DNA from: Actinomycetota bacterium
GTDB lineage: Bacteria > Actinomycetota > Humimicrobiia > Humimicrobiales > Humimicrobiaceae
Length of the DNA stretch: 7,430 nucleotides
NCBI GenBank assembly: GCA_003563375.1
Contig: PWSB01000166.1
Location: forward strand, 1-7,430
Direction: 5' to 3'
Every line of letters begins with the position of its first letter. The first letter of the stretch is position 1. A program made the translations under genes and the position numbers. Below the pieces are notes generated by a model. That model was not told where the DNA came from. It worked only from the letters and a program-made list of their open reading frames with translations, and searched no databases. Of the stretch, positions 1-5,613 are shown piece by piece.

Positions 1-2
1 GC

Positions 3-1871
3 CTACCATCTCATGGGTATCAGGTCTAAATAATCCTTTATGGTCCCGCCCTGCAGGCAGCAGTCTATGATCTCTTTTCCCAGAGGGTCTATTTTGCCGC
101 TTAAAAACTTCATCAGTTCTTTTTTGAAAAATTTGTTCAATATCTTTGCTCCGGCATCATAAGCCTTCTTTCCTATCTCAGGCTGCAGCTCAGGCCGTAT
201 GAAATATTCAGGGATGGTGACCCCTTCAAGCTGCATGACTATGGGGCTGAATCCCAACAGGGGAAAACGTGCAGGCTCCATATTTTTAGGATCAAACCTA
301 GCCGCGCCTTTTCTGGCTATAAACTCCCTTGAGATCCACTGGGGCATAAAGCCTACCCTCCAGGAGCCTATATGCTGGTTGGGGAACAGGAGAAACCTTG
401 TGTCAGGGGTGTTAAGTATCTGTCTCAGCAAAAGGTTGGCATGCCTTATAAACTTACCCGTAGCAAAAGGCCAGTATGAACCCACCCCTTCGCTTGAAAG
501 CTCCTTTGTCTCAATAATGGAAGGATTTGAATCACCCCTGGGGGCTACAAGCCTCCAGAGCCAGGCAATAGCAGGCGGCAGGACATTAAACAGCCCTATT
601 ATCCCATATGTAGGATGTTTCCTGGTGCACAGCGGTGCCCTTATGCCAAAACTCCTGTAATCTACATCCACAGGGCCGTCGACTGTATTAGGGATAAGCT
701 TCCTGGGGATTATCACCCTGGGATTAGGGCAGGCCACACCGGGCTCATCCTCTGTATGCTCCCATATGAGGCAGGTAGAATCAGGTACACCATACAGGTT
801 TAAGAAAATCAATGGCTTTTCAGGAGCAATGGTGATGCTTTCAAGGTTGGGGTCCGTGCCATATTTGGTAATATGGTTCAGCCTTATAAACCAGGCCTCT
901 TCTGCATCCGAGACCACTAATTTCTTATTATCATTCTGAAATGAGGGCAAAGAAAGCGCCATGTCATCGGTTATAGGCCTGATAACACAGTTCTGGGTAA
1001 GCCTGAGAGAAAAATCCTTTCCGGTAACCGCATTGGTGCCCAACTGGAGTGTACCGTCTTTTTCCCTGTGGGGATATTCAAGCATCTCGCTTTTGCCTCC
1101 CCCGCTTGCGCCTTCATGGAAAATTGTGGTTATGTTCTCATACGGCGTCTGGACCTGTATTGTAGAGCCGTGCAGGGTCAACCATTTCTCATTTTCTCCT
1201 ATCTGCAGCAGCACACCGAATATCCCTTTTTTTGCGCTTGGGCCCGGATACAGGTTATAAGAGAAGATCTCGTGTATATCTTCACAACGGTTATGGACCA
1301 CAAATTGTTTGCCTTTAAAATGGGTCATCCTGAATATAGGGGCAAGATATATTATGGTGATAGGCTTAAACGGTTCTTTGAGCTTATCCAGGTCAAGTAT
1401 GCCCTGAAGATCAGCCAGCCCCCCTATAAAAAAGCCTGCATTATCTGGAGCCACCAACAAGCCCTGGTAGCCTGTCAGGTCCCCCCCTACCTTGATCGGC
1501 AGCAATGCAAGGTCCTGTGTCTTTAGCCAGTCAAAGGTCTCAGCCCTTATATCACTGAATTCTCTATTGTAAATAGAATTGAATTTAACCTTATCGGTAT
1601 CTTTATTATCTCCGATTACCGTGCACTCGGGGTCTCTTCTCCGCATATACTTCTCAAAATAATTTATGACCAGGCCATTTTTGCACCTGGCTACTTCGGC
1701 CTCATTTAGGTGTTTGTCTCCCTGGCTGTAAGAGACCACGAACCTTTTATTTTTTTTATCTTTCATGGCCAATTCGACTATTTCTTCCCGCTTCTTTAAA
1801 ACAGTAACGCGGGGAGCAACAGTAAACAATTCTTTTACTTCATCGGGTACTTCCCATTTTTTCCATTCCAT
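3..1871 (-). CDS. DUF4914 family protein with PEP carboxykinase-like P-loop
   Basis: A 622-residue soluble protein that I place in the DUF4914 family, whose function is not established. Residues 254-261 read GASGGGKS, a Walker-A/P-loop. Residues 319-327 read VVSDAEEAW, which resembles the acidic kinase-2 motif (DDEHGW type) of ATP-dependent phosphoenolpyruvate carboxykinases. This suggests nucleotide binding on a PEPCK-like fold, and a kinase or carboxykinase-type activity is inference only. No signal peptide or membrane segment is seen. The frame is open 27 codons further upstream, but I chose ATG at 1871 because AGGAGG (minus strand, 1882-1887) lies 10 bases before it and the upstream residues look like translated leader. 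A GTG two codons earlier, 4 bases from the AGGAGG, is an alternative start. Length matches what I recall for the family (about 620-650). The stop is TAG at 3-5, so the gene is complete. It follows the DUF438/DUF1858 unit on the same strand but has its own promoter. Family assignment is fairly sure; activity is unknown. Confidence 0.85.
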   Translation of the reverse strand: MEWKKWEVPDEVKELFTVAPRVTVLKKREEIVELAMKDKKNKRFVVSYSQGDKHLNEAEVARCKNGLVINYFEKYMRRRDPECTVIGDNKDTDKVKFNSIYNREFSDIRAETFDWLKTQDLALLPIKVGGDLTGYQGLLVAPDNAGFFIGGLADLQGILDLDKLKEPFKPITIIYLAPIFRMTHFKGKQFVVHNRCEDIHEIFSYNLYPGPSAKKGIFGVLLQIGENEKWLTLHGSTIQVQTPYENITTIFHEGASGGGKSEMLEYPHREKDGTLQLGTNAVTGKDFSLRLTQNCVIRPITDDMALSLPSFQNDNKKLVVSDAEEAWFIRLNHITKYGTDPNLESITIAPEKPLIFLNLYGVPDSTCLIWEHTEDEPGVACPNPRVIIPRKLIPNTVDGPVDVDYRSFGIRAPLCTRKHPTYGIIGLFNVLPPAIAWLWRLVAPRGDSNPSIIETKELSSEGVGSYWPFATGKFIRHANLLLRQILNTPDTRFLLFPNQHIGSWRVGFMPQWISREFIARKGAARFDPKNMEPARFPLLGFSPIVMQLEGVTIPEYFIRPELQPEIGKKAYDAGAKILNKFFKKELMKFLSGKIDPLGKEIIDCCLQGGTIKDYLDLIPMRW

Positions 1872-1881
1872 CTTCACGCTG

Positions 1882-1887
1882 CCTCCT
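1882..1887 (-). promoter_or_regulatory. Strong ribosome binding site of the DUF4914 gene
   Basis: The minus strand reads AGGAGG here, 10 bases before ATG 1871 and 4 bases before a GTG at 1877. It shows that translation starts well inside the longer open frame. Confidence 0.75.
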
Positions 1888-1936
1888 AAAAAATAAAGCA
1901 AAAACCCGTAATGGTTCCAAAAGCTTGGTTTTTTGC
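1888..1936 (-). terminator. Leader hairpin with U-rich tail (terminator or attenuator)
   Basis: On the minus strand GCAAAAAACC (1927-1936) can pair with GGGTTTTTGC (1898-1907) through one mismatch. An alternative inner hairpin is CCAA/TTGG (1917-1928). The stem is followed by TTTATTTTTT (1888-1897), directly before the AGGAGG. It may end transcripts of the DUF438/DUF1858 unit or act as an attenuator or 5' stabilising hairpin of the DUF4914 mRNA. The predicted first base of that mRNA is about 1936, exactly at the stem. The stem is A/U-rich, so termination strength is uncertain. Confidence 0.4.
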
Positions 1937-1942
1937 GGTTGA

Positions 1943-1971
1943 ATATTATCACAGGAAAAGCTAATTTGCAA
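1943..1971 (-). promoter_or_regulatory. Putative promoter of the DUF4914 gene
   Basis: On the minus strand TTGCAA (1966-1971) and TAATAT (1943-1948) are separated by 17 bases. A TGn extension stands directly before the -10 (TGATAATAT). The expected start is near 1936, giving a leader of about 65 bases. Confidence 0.5.
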
Positions 1972-2007
1972 TACGCGGGGCCTATCCTATCAGAGCAATA
2001 GAAGGGG

Positions 2008-2244
2008 CTAGGACACCTGCCAGGGCTTCACAGTAAAACCCTCTTCTTCTAGCTTTTTAATTACCTCGCCCAGTTCTTTTCCCTGTTTTTTTGAACCCTG
2101 GACTATATTGGTCTTTCTTCCCAGTGTCTTTCTTGCCACAGGGTTGGCAACGCCAAGAAATCCCATATCTTTTAATATATCTATAAGTTCAGGATACTGC
2201 TCAGTCAACCGGTAAACAGATTCCCTGAGGTCAATCTCCTTCAT
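2008..2244 (-). CDS. Small DUF1858-type protein, cysteine-free
   Basis: A 78-residue protein resembling DUF1858. Residues 4-30 (a short strand, then helices around EQYPELIDILKDMGF) follow the usual pattern of this family, often found as a separate gene or domain beside DUF438 proteins. Many DUF1858 members carry a cysteine pair with a proposed redox role. This protein has no cysteine at all, so a thiol-based role is excluded and a protein-partner role is more likely (inference). Its ATG at 2244 overlaps the last 14 bases of the DUF438 gene, which implies one transcript and probable translational coupling. The ribosome binding site is weak: AAGG lies about 7 bases away and AAAGGAG about 15. 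The C-terminal half is basic and ends in a predicted helix (KELGEVIKKLEEEGF). Stop TAG at 2008-2010. Confidence 0.75.
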   Translation of the reverse strand: MKEIDLRESVYRLTEQYPELIDILKDMGFLGVANPVARKTLGRKTNIVQGSKKQGKELGEVIKKLEEEGFTVKPWQVS

Positions 2245-3442
2245 CCAGCAACCTTTTTTCTCCTTTAAGAGACCTTATTTTAGTAGCGTCCATGGTGACC
2301 TCCAGGGTCCCAAGGTATTCCTGGTTTTCATCCCTTATTGCAATAAACTTGATATAGACGAACTTTCCTTCAAAATCGATCCAGAAATCAGCATGGTCCC
2401 TCTTTTTAGACTTAAAATCCTGCACGATCCTTTCCACCTTGTCCAGGCTCTGGGGGGGATGGCAGTTTCTGACCTCTCTTCCTATAACCGACCTTGTCCT
2501 CACAAATATCCTGTCCTTGTGGTCAGTAAAATATTTCACCCTGTCGTCCTTGTCCACAAAGGTAAGCTCGACTGGAATATTGTTAAGTATGTGCATAAGC
2601 TCTGCTGGGCCAAGCCCCCCTGTAGGAAAAGAGATCCTGCCTGACTCTTCTATTTGCGGATCCTGGGAGACTGCGCCTTTTATCTCGTCTATTATGCTGG
2701 AAGTAAGCGCAGGCTCTTCTATGAAGACATAGCCTATGTCGCTGCTTTCTTTTAATATATCTACCCAATCATCAGAAGTTAATTTCTCCACAGAAGAAGG
2801 GAATAATATATTTTCTTCTTTAAATATCATCCCCTCTATCTCTTCGATAAGAGGTTTTAATCTCTCCTTTATATAACTGTCCTTATCGGTTATTTTTTCA
2901 AGCTCTGACAGACAGGATTTTAAAAGTCCCCTTATTTCATTATGCTTTCCCCACATGACCTTGGAAGGTCCCATAAAACCATAACGTTCCAGGTAAGGAA
3001 AGAGTAATTGTTCTTTTCTGACATAATGGGTCTCTATTTTAGCCAACTCATCCAAGGCCTTGCCAAGTTCAGGTTTAAACTCACCGGAATCCTTGTCTTC
3101 TATAATCTTTTTTATCCTATCCAGGCGTTTTTCTATTTCCCTGTTTTCCTGCTTGAAAAGATTGACTGGATGATTTGAGGATCCCTCCTCTGAAACAGTC
3201 TCTTTTAATGAAGACTCAAACAAAAGCGCGTGTACATTGCAAAACTTTTTAATCTCATCTGCTTGCATTCCCTCATCGATCAGGGATTGTTCTATCTCTG
3301 CTATTTCCGTAGAAGATACGCTGCCGACTTCCCTTAATATCCTTTCCTTTGCCTCTTCTATGGATAAGCCTTTGTGAAGCTGGCGGATTATATCCTTTAT
3401 AAGCCTTTTCTTTTTCTCTTTATCTTCTAAAAATTCACTCAT
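2231..3442 (-). CDS. DUF438 - hemerythrin - PAS domain protein
   Basis: A 403-residue soluble protein with three parts: DUF438 (about residues 8-80), a hemerythrin/HHE-like four-helix bundle (about 90-222) and a PAS domain (about 275-392). Candidate metal ligands in the bundle are H91, H139, E144, H167 and E209/E210. The position where many hemerythrins have the last histidine reads IFKEEN, so the site may hold fewer histidines. The PAS domain carries the NCHPP motif (326-330) typical of DUF438-linked PAS domains. Hemerythrin sites bind oxygen or nitric oxide through a di-iron centre and PAS domains bind small ligands or haem, so an O2, NO or redox sensor is likely. No kinase, GGDEF or DNA-binding output is present, so the signal probably passes by protein contact, perhaps to the overlapping DUF1858 protein. 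No Shine-Dalgarno is visible before ATG 3442. Stop TGA at 2231-2233. Confidence 0.9.
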   Translation of the reverse strand: MSEFLEDKEKKKRLIKDIIRQLHKGLSIEEAKERILREVGSVSSTEIAEIEQSLIDEGMQADEIKKFCNVHALLFESSLKETVSEEGSSNHPVNLFKQENREIEKRLDRIKKIIEDKDSGEFKPELGKALDELAKIETHYVRKEQLLFPYLERYGFMGPSKVMWGKHNEIRGLLKSCLSELEKITDKDSYIKERLKPLIEEIEGMIFKEENILFPSSVEKLTSDDWVDILKESSDIGYVFIEEPALTSSIIDEIKGAVSQDPQIEESGRISFPTGGLGPAELMHILNNIPVELTFVDKDDRVKYFTDHKDRIFVRTRSVIGREVRNCHPPQSLDKVERIVQDFKSKKRDHADFWIDFEGKFVYIKFIAIRDENQEYLGTLEVTMDATKIRSLKGEKRLLDEGD

Positions 3443-3454
3443 ATCAATGAATAT

Positions 3455-3481
3455 ATTATAGAATAAATAACTATATTACAA
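3455..3481 (-). promoter_or_regulatory. Putative promoter of the DUF438/DUF1858 unit
   Basis: On the minus strand there is a perfect TATAAT at 3455-3460, with TTGTAA at 3476-3481 (15-base spacer, short). A start near 3448 would leave only about 5 bases before ATG 3442, where no ribosome binding site is seen. A nearly leaderless mRNA is therefore possible. Confidence 0.4.
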
Positions 3482-3505
3482 TGAAATAAAATTGCTCCCA
3501 AGTTA

Positions 3506-3550
3506 AAGAATCTTAAATTTTATTTTAACTTAAAAAAATTTAAGATTCTT
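3506..3550. repeat. 45-base inverted repeat between divergent genes
   Basis: The arms at 3506-3520 and 3536-3550 are perfect 15-base complements (AAGAATCTTAAATTT and its reverse complement). The 15-base centre contains a second perfect inverted repeat, TTTTAA/TTAAAA (3523-3528, 3530-3535). Each outer arm also carries the 9-base palindrome AAGAnTCTT (centres 3510 and 3546, 36 bases apart). It lies between the divergent DUF438 and DUF2442 genes. It could be a paired operator, a cruciform-forming site or a tiny mobile-element remnant. No neighbouring gene is transcribed towards it, so a simple terminator role is unlikely. Confidence 0.8.
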
Positions 3551-3571
3551 CTACCAAATCAATCACTAAGC

Positions 3572-3580
3572 TGTTAATAT
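3572..3580 (+). promoter_or_regulatory. Possible extended -10 of the DUF2442 gene
   Basis: TGTTAATAT fits a TGn-extended -10 box, but no -35 match is seen 17 bases upstream. A start near 3587 would exclude the ATG at 3581 as the initiator and favour 3620 or 3629. Confidence 0.3.
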
Positions 3581-3619
3581 ATGTTTAAGTTTCAAATTTT
3601 ATTAATTTTTAATACTGCT

Positions 3620-3853
3620 ATGACTTTGATGCCCGACATAAAAAATGTAGAAGTGAACTCTGCTACCACAATGCTGGTATATTTTAGCAATGGCATAATA
3701 AAGATATTCGACCTAAAGCCTCTTATGTCCTCTTTCGGCAACACCAGAGCCCAGATCAAACTGAACCCCGAAGGCGCGGTGCTTAACGATAAGATAAGTA
3801 TAAGCGAATACGATCTTTGGGCCAGAGGCAGGTTCTACGGATGGGCGAAATAG
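3620..3853 (+). CDS. DUF2442 domain protein
   Basis: A protein of about 77 residues matching DUF2442 almost end to end. It shows the opening strand PDIKNVEV, the FSNGIIKIFDLKPLM core, the LNPEGAVLND turn and the closing ISEYDLWARGR segment. The family is small and often encoded beside a DUF4160 protein in units that look like toxin-antitoxin pairs; the role is not proven. Here there is no DUF4160 frame on either side, so the gene is solitary. Start choice is open: ATG at 3581 adds a hydrophobic stretch not expected for the family, while 3620 and 3629 are both plausible. None has a visible Shine-Dalgarno. The stop TAG at 3851-3853 is followed after about 40 bases by the promoter of the RNA gene. 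Confidence 0.7.
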   Translation: MTLMPDIKNVEVNSATTMLVYFSNGIIKIFDLKPLMSSFGNTRAQIKLNPEGAVLNDKISISEYDLWARGRFYGWAK

Positions 3854-3891
3854 ATAGCCCCGGAAAAGCAAAATTTTTTTAAAAAACCCTC

Positions 3892-3920
3892 TTGACTTAG
3901 AAAACCATATATGATACATT
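3892..3920 (+). promoter_or_regulatory. Promoter of the structured RNA gene
   Basis: TTGACT (3892-3897), a 17-base spacer and TACATT (3915-3920), with a TGn extension at 3912-3914. The predicted start, about 3927-3928, coincides with the first paired base of the RNA's outer stem. Confidence 0.55.
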
Positions 3921-3927
3921 TAAAATT

Positions 3928-4099
3928 GTCTTAGGACAGGAGGCAACCTCCAGGATAAGATGAAATTTATAGCCAAAAGGCTGTAAATAGTAATCAAAAA
4001 GTCCTGGAAGACCTAAGGAAAGTCCTAAGAGAGGGCCCCAAGCTGCATAGTAGCCTAAGGTTTAAAAAACTAGGGCGAAAGGTAACTTGGGGCTTTTTA
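3928..4099 (+). ncRNA. Structured RNA gene, family not recognised
   Basis: A region of about 170 bases without a credible protein but with dense complementary segments. TCTTAGGAC (3929-3937) pairs perfectly with GTCCTAAGA (4022-4030), 9 bp. GGAGG (3939-3943) pairs with CCTCC (3947-3951). Positions 3965-3974 pair with 3979-3988 around an AAAA loop, 10 bp with one G-U. CCAGGA (3950-3955) can pair with TCCTGG (4002-4007), competing with the GGAGG hairpin. A branched 3' domain is closed by GCCCCAAG/CTTGGGGC (4035-4042, 4086-4093). It contains 4042-4046/4050-4054, plus a bulged hairpin CCTA-GTTT/AAAC-TAGG (4054-4074). A U-run follows. The promoter in front and terminator behind make it a free-standing unit. 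No gene follows on this strand, since the next is convergent, which argues against a cis riboswitch. It lacks the end-to-end closing stem of 6S RNA and the SRP RNA core. It is too short for RNase P or tmRNA. Confidence 0.65.
4035..4099 (+). terminator. Intrinsic terminator of the structured RNA
   Basis: An 8-bp GC-rich stem (GCCCCAAG 4035-4042 with CTTGGGGC 4086-4093) is followed directly by TTTTTATTTT (4094-4103). Unusually, the stem encloses a 43-base branched segment rather than a short loop, so it serves both as a structural domain and as the terminator. Confidence 0.6.
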
Positions 4100-4162
4100 T
4101 TTTCCCCTTTTTATAATCCCGTTTCCTAAAACCCTGATTAAAATAAGATTTGCCAGCATATG

Positions 4163-5107
4163 CTACTCAATAATATCTTCATCCAGGGGTTCAGCCTCGA
4201 TCTCCTGCTCTAGCTGTGCAGGGGGTTCAGGGGTATCGATTATATCCATATCCTTTTGAAGGTCTCCCAGGTCGATAAGGGGCACCACTCCATCAGGCAA
4301 TATCCCCCAACTTATATTCGGAGAGAGTTTCTGTATAAACTCAAGCTGGATTATTTCAGGGTACAGCCTCAAAGACTTCCCCCTTATAGATATCTGCTCC
4401 GCCTCTGCTTCAGCCTTGATTATTGTCTGATCCTTTCTTATTCTTTCCTGTTCAAGTATATTTCTTTCCACCACTATTTTTTCTTCTGCGATCTGTTTTT
4501 CCTCAAGGACTGTAAAATATTCATCAGTAAAATCAATCTTTCTCAAAAGAAACTCGTCTAGGATTATCCCATTTGCAGAAAACCTTGGGGTTAAAGTGGT
4601 CTCCAATTCCTCCTGGACATCGAACACCTGCTCTGAATAGAGCTGGAAGGCTGTATATTTTTTAGGTATATTCCTGGCAAGCGACCTGGCTTCTGCTTTC
4701 ACTATTTTTTCAACCAGTTCATCCATGGTGCCTATATTATTTAGGACCCATTCAGCCTGTGCAGCATCTATGGAAAACCTTATGGTATATTTAAGCTGGA
4801 CCTGCTGCCCGTCTGAAGATGTCGTGTCCACTGAAAAATCCTTGTAATTTGCACGGCTTGTCTCCGGATGGTCGCTGGTCTCATAAGTGACCTGCCTCGT
4901 GGAGTAGTTTACAGTACTCTGTATAAAGGGGACTTTAAAATGAAGGCCTGGAGAGAAGGTAACCCCTATAGTCCTGCCGAATTGGGTCAGGACCTGTACA
5001 TTACCTGCCTGGACGACCACTACCGAATTAAAAATCACAATCAAAGCAACCACAAAGATGACCACCCCTATGATGATCTTGGGAACTATTCTGGGAGGGG
5101 TTTTCAT
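4163..5107 (-). CDS. SPFH/Band 7 (prohibitin-like) membrane protein
   Basis: A 314-residue protein with a single N-terminal membrane anchor (about residues 9-31). An SPFH/Band 7 domain follows (about 32-205, beginning VVQAGNVQVLTQFG and containing FSPGLHFKVPF). A charged alanine/glutamate-rich coiled coil spans about 200-245 (KQIAEEKIVVERN through IIKAEAEAEQI). A short acidic, proline-containing tail (285-314) ends DEDIIE. Such proteins assemble into rings or scaffolds on the membrane, organise microdomains and often modulate membrane proteases such as FtsH. That role is a family inference, and no protease or NfeD gene is adjacent. ATG 5107 is supported by GAGGA (5113-5117), 5 bases upstream. 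The gene converges on the RNA gene and is divergent from tRNA-Val. Confidence 0.92.
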   Translation of the reverse strand: MKTPPRIVPKIIIGVVIFVVALIVIFNSVVVVQAGNVQVLTQFGRTIGVTFSPGLHFKVPFIQSTVNYSTRQVTYETSDHPETSRANYKDFSVDTTSSDGQQVQLKYTIRFSIDAAQAEWVLNNIGTMDELVEKIVKAEARSLARNIPKKYTAFQLYSEQVFDVQEELETTLTPRFSANGIILDEFLLRKIDFTDEYFTVLEEKQIAEEKIVVERNILEQERIRKDQTIIKAEAEAEQISIRGKSLRLYPEIIQLEFIQKLSPNISWGILPDGVVPLIDLGDLQKDMDIIDTPEPPAQLEQEIEAEPLDEDIIE

Positions 5108-5141
5108 AATTTTCCTCTCTGTCTAAATTTAATTGGCTGTA

Positions 5142-5171
5142 AGTATATAATAAGTTTTCGGATAATGCCAA
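5142..5171 (-). promoter_or_regulatory. Putative promoter of the SPFH gene
   Basis: On the minus strand TTGGCA (5166-5171) and TATACT (5142-5147) are separated by 18 bases, about 35 bases upstream of the ATG. It stands back to back with the tRNA promoter. Confidence 0.45.
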
Positions 5172-5203
5172 AAATGGCTTTATAAAAAAAGTAGGCACTT
5201 CTT

Positions 5204-5231
5204 TTGACTTGAACTAAAACTCTGATAAAAT
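5204..5231 (+). promoter_or_regulatory. Promoter of tRNA-Val
   Basis: TTGACT (5204-5209), a 16-base spacer and TAAAAT (5226-5231). The predicted start falls a few bases before the mature tRNA at 5241. Confidence 0.55.
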
Positions 5232-5240
5232 CTTATTTGT

Positions 5241-5317
5241 GGGCGATTAGCTCAGCCGGTTAGAGCGCTGCGTCGACATCGCAGAGGTCATTGGTTCGAA
5301 TCCAATATCGCCCACCA
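5241..5317 (+). tRNA. tRNA-Val(GAC) with C33
   Basis: A complete 77-base cloverleaf. The acceptor arm is GGGCGAT/ATCGCCC (7 bp), the D arm GCTC/GAGC, and the anticodon arm CTGCG/CGCAG with loop TCGACAT. The variable loop is AGGTC, the T arm ATTGG/CCAAT with loop TTCGAAT, and the end is A plus an encoded CCA. Loop positions 34-36 are GAC, reading Val codons GUC and GUU. Position 33 is C, where U is almost universal. All stems are perfect, so the gene does not look decayed. No convincing terminator follows: TTGATA/TATCAA (5324-5329, 5339-5344) is a weak stem without a U-run. Confidence 0.93.
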
Positions 5318-5333
5318 TGATATTGATACAATC

Positions 5334-5461
5334 CTATATTATCAACCATAAAATTTTCCCAAAATAGACTAGGTGGGTAGTGGTTGAAGAAAATCCGGCT
5401 CTCTTGGCTATATCTTTAATAATAATTTATCAATATTGGGTATGCTGTTTCCTGAAACCAT
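5334..5461 (-). pseudogene. Possible LacI-type regulator N-terminal remnant
   Basis: The minus strand from 5417 encodes KDIAKRAGFSSTT, very close to the first helix-turn-helix of LacI-family repressors (KDIAKRAGVS-TV type). It has no start codon in its own frame, where two stops lie just upstream (TGATAA). The neighbouring frame has an ATG at 5461 and reads MVSGNSIPNIDKLLLK. One frameshift near 5415-5425 would join the two into a typical repressor start. After about 15 further codons the frame ends at 5334-5336, and nothing of a sugar-binding domain follows. This is a degraded fragment at best; the match is short. Confidence 0.35.
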
Positions 5462-5613
5462 AACAGTGCGGGAACTTTGTATCTGGGCACGCCTAGCCTT
5501 TTAGCTTCTTTATCCAATAGGTTCACAATCCATAAATGAAAATCGGCATTAACCCTCTTTTGCCACCTGTCCTGGTCTTCCTGCCTTTCTTGGCCTCGGT
5601 ACCAAAAATATTC
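5416..5613 (-). pseudogene. Remnant of a BrnA/CopG-type antitoxin gene
   Basis: A minus-strand frame without a start codon encodes QKRVNADFHLWIVNLLDK followed by EAKRLGVPR (core 5482-5568). This closely resembles the ribbon-helix-helix segment of BrnA-like CopG antitoxins (KRVNVDFPLWM...LDKEAKRLGVTRQ). The usual continuation (IIKVWIAERL-like) is lost, and the frame instead drifts to a stop at 5416-5418. Upstream, the lead-in KAGRPGQ lies in another frame, suggesting a frameshift near 5560-5568. The intact family would bind DNA and neutralise a BrnT toxin. Here the gene lacks a start, its N-terminus and its C-terminus, so it should be inactive. Confidence 0.6.

Noticed and set aside
1872..1952. 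Upstream extension of the DUF4914 protein by 27 residues
   Set aside because: The extension covers the predicted leader hairpin and the AGGAGG. The ribosome binding site clearly serves the ATG at 1871 (or the GTG at 1877).
3713..3919. 68-residue minus-strand frame
   Set aside because: It is antisense to the DUF2442 gene and the RNA promoter, has no recognisable domain, and is explained as a shadow.
3960..3986. Tiny frame MKFIAKRL preceded by AGGA inside the RNA
   Set aside because: It lies almost wholly in the 10-bp AAAA-loop hairpin and has only eight codons. Structure explains the bases better than a leader peptide.
4061..4074. PreQ1-I-like AAAAAACTA segment in the RNA
   Set aside because: The required upstream hairpin and pseudoknot partners are absent, and no queuosine gene follows.
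4256..4561. 101-residue plus-strand frame inside the SPFH gene
   Set aside because: It is antisense to well-conserved SPFH codons and its composition (repeated F, Y, S) is that of a shadow.
5241..5317. Integrated element using tRNA-Val as attachment site
   Set aside because: No integrase and no direct repeat of the tRNA 3' end are present in the window. The remnants nearby are suggestive but not proof.
5324..5344. TTGATA/TATCAA stem after the tRNA as terminator
   Set aside because: A six-bp A/T stem with an 11-base loop and no U-run is too weak to call.
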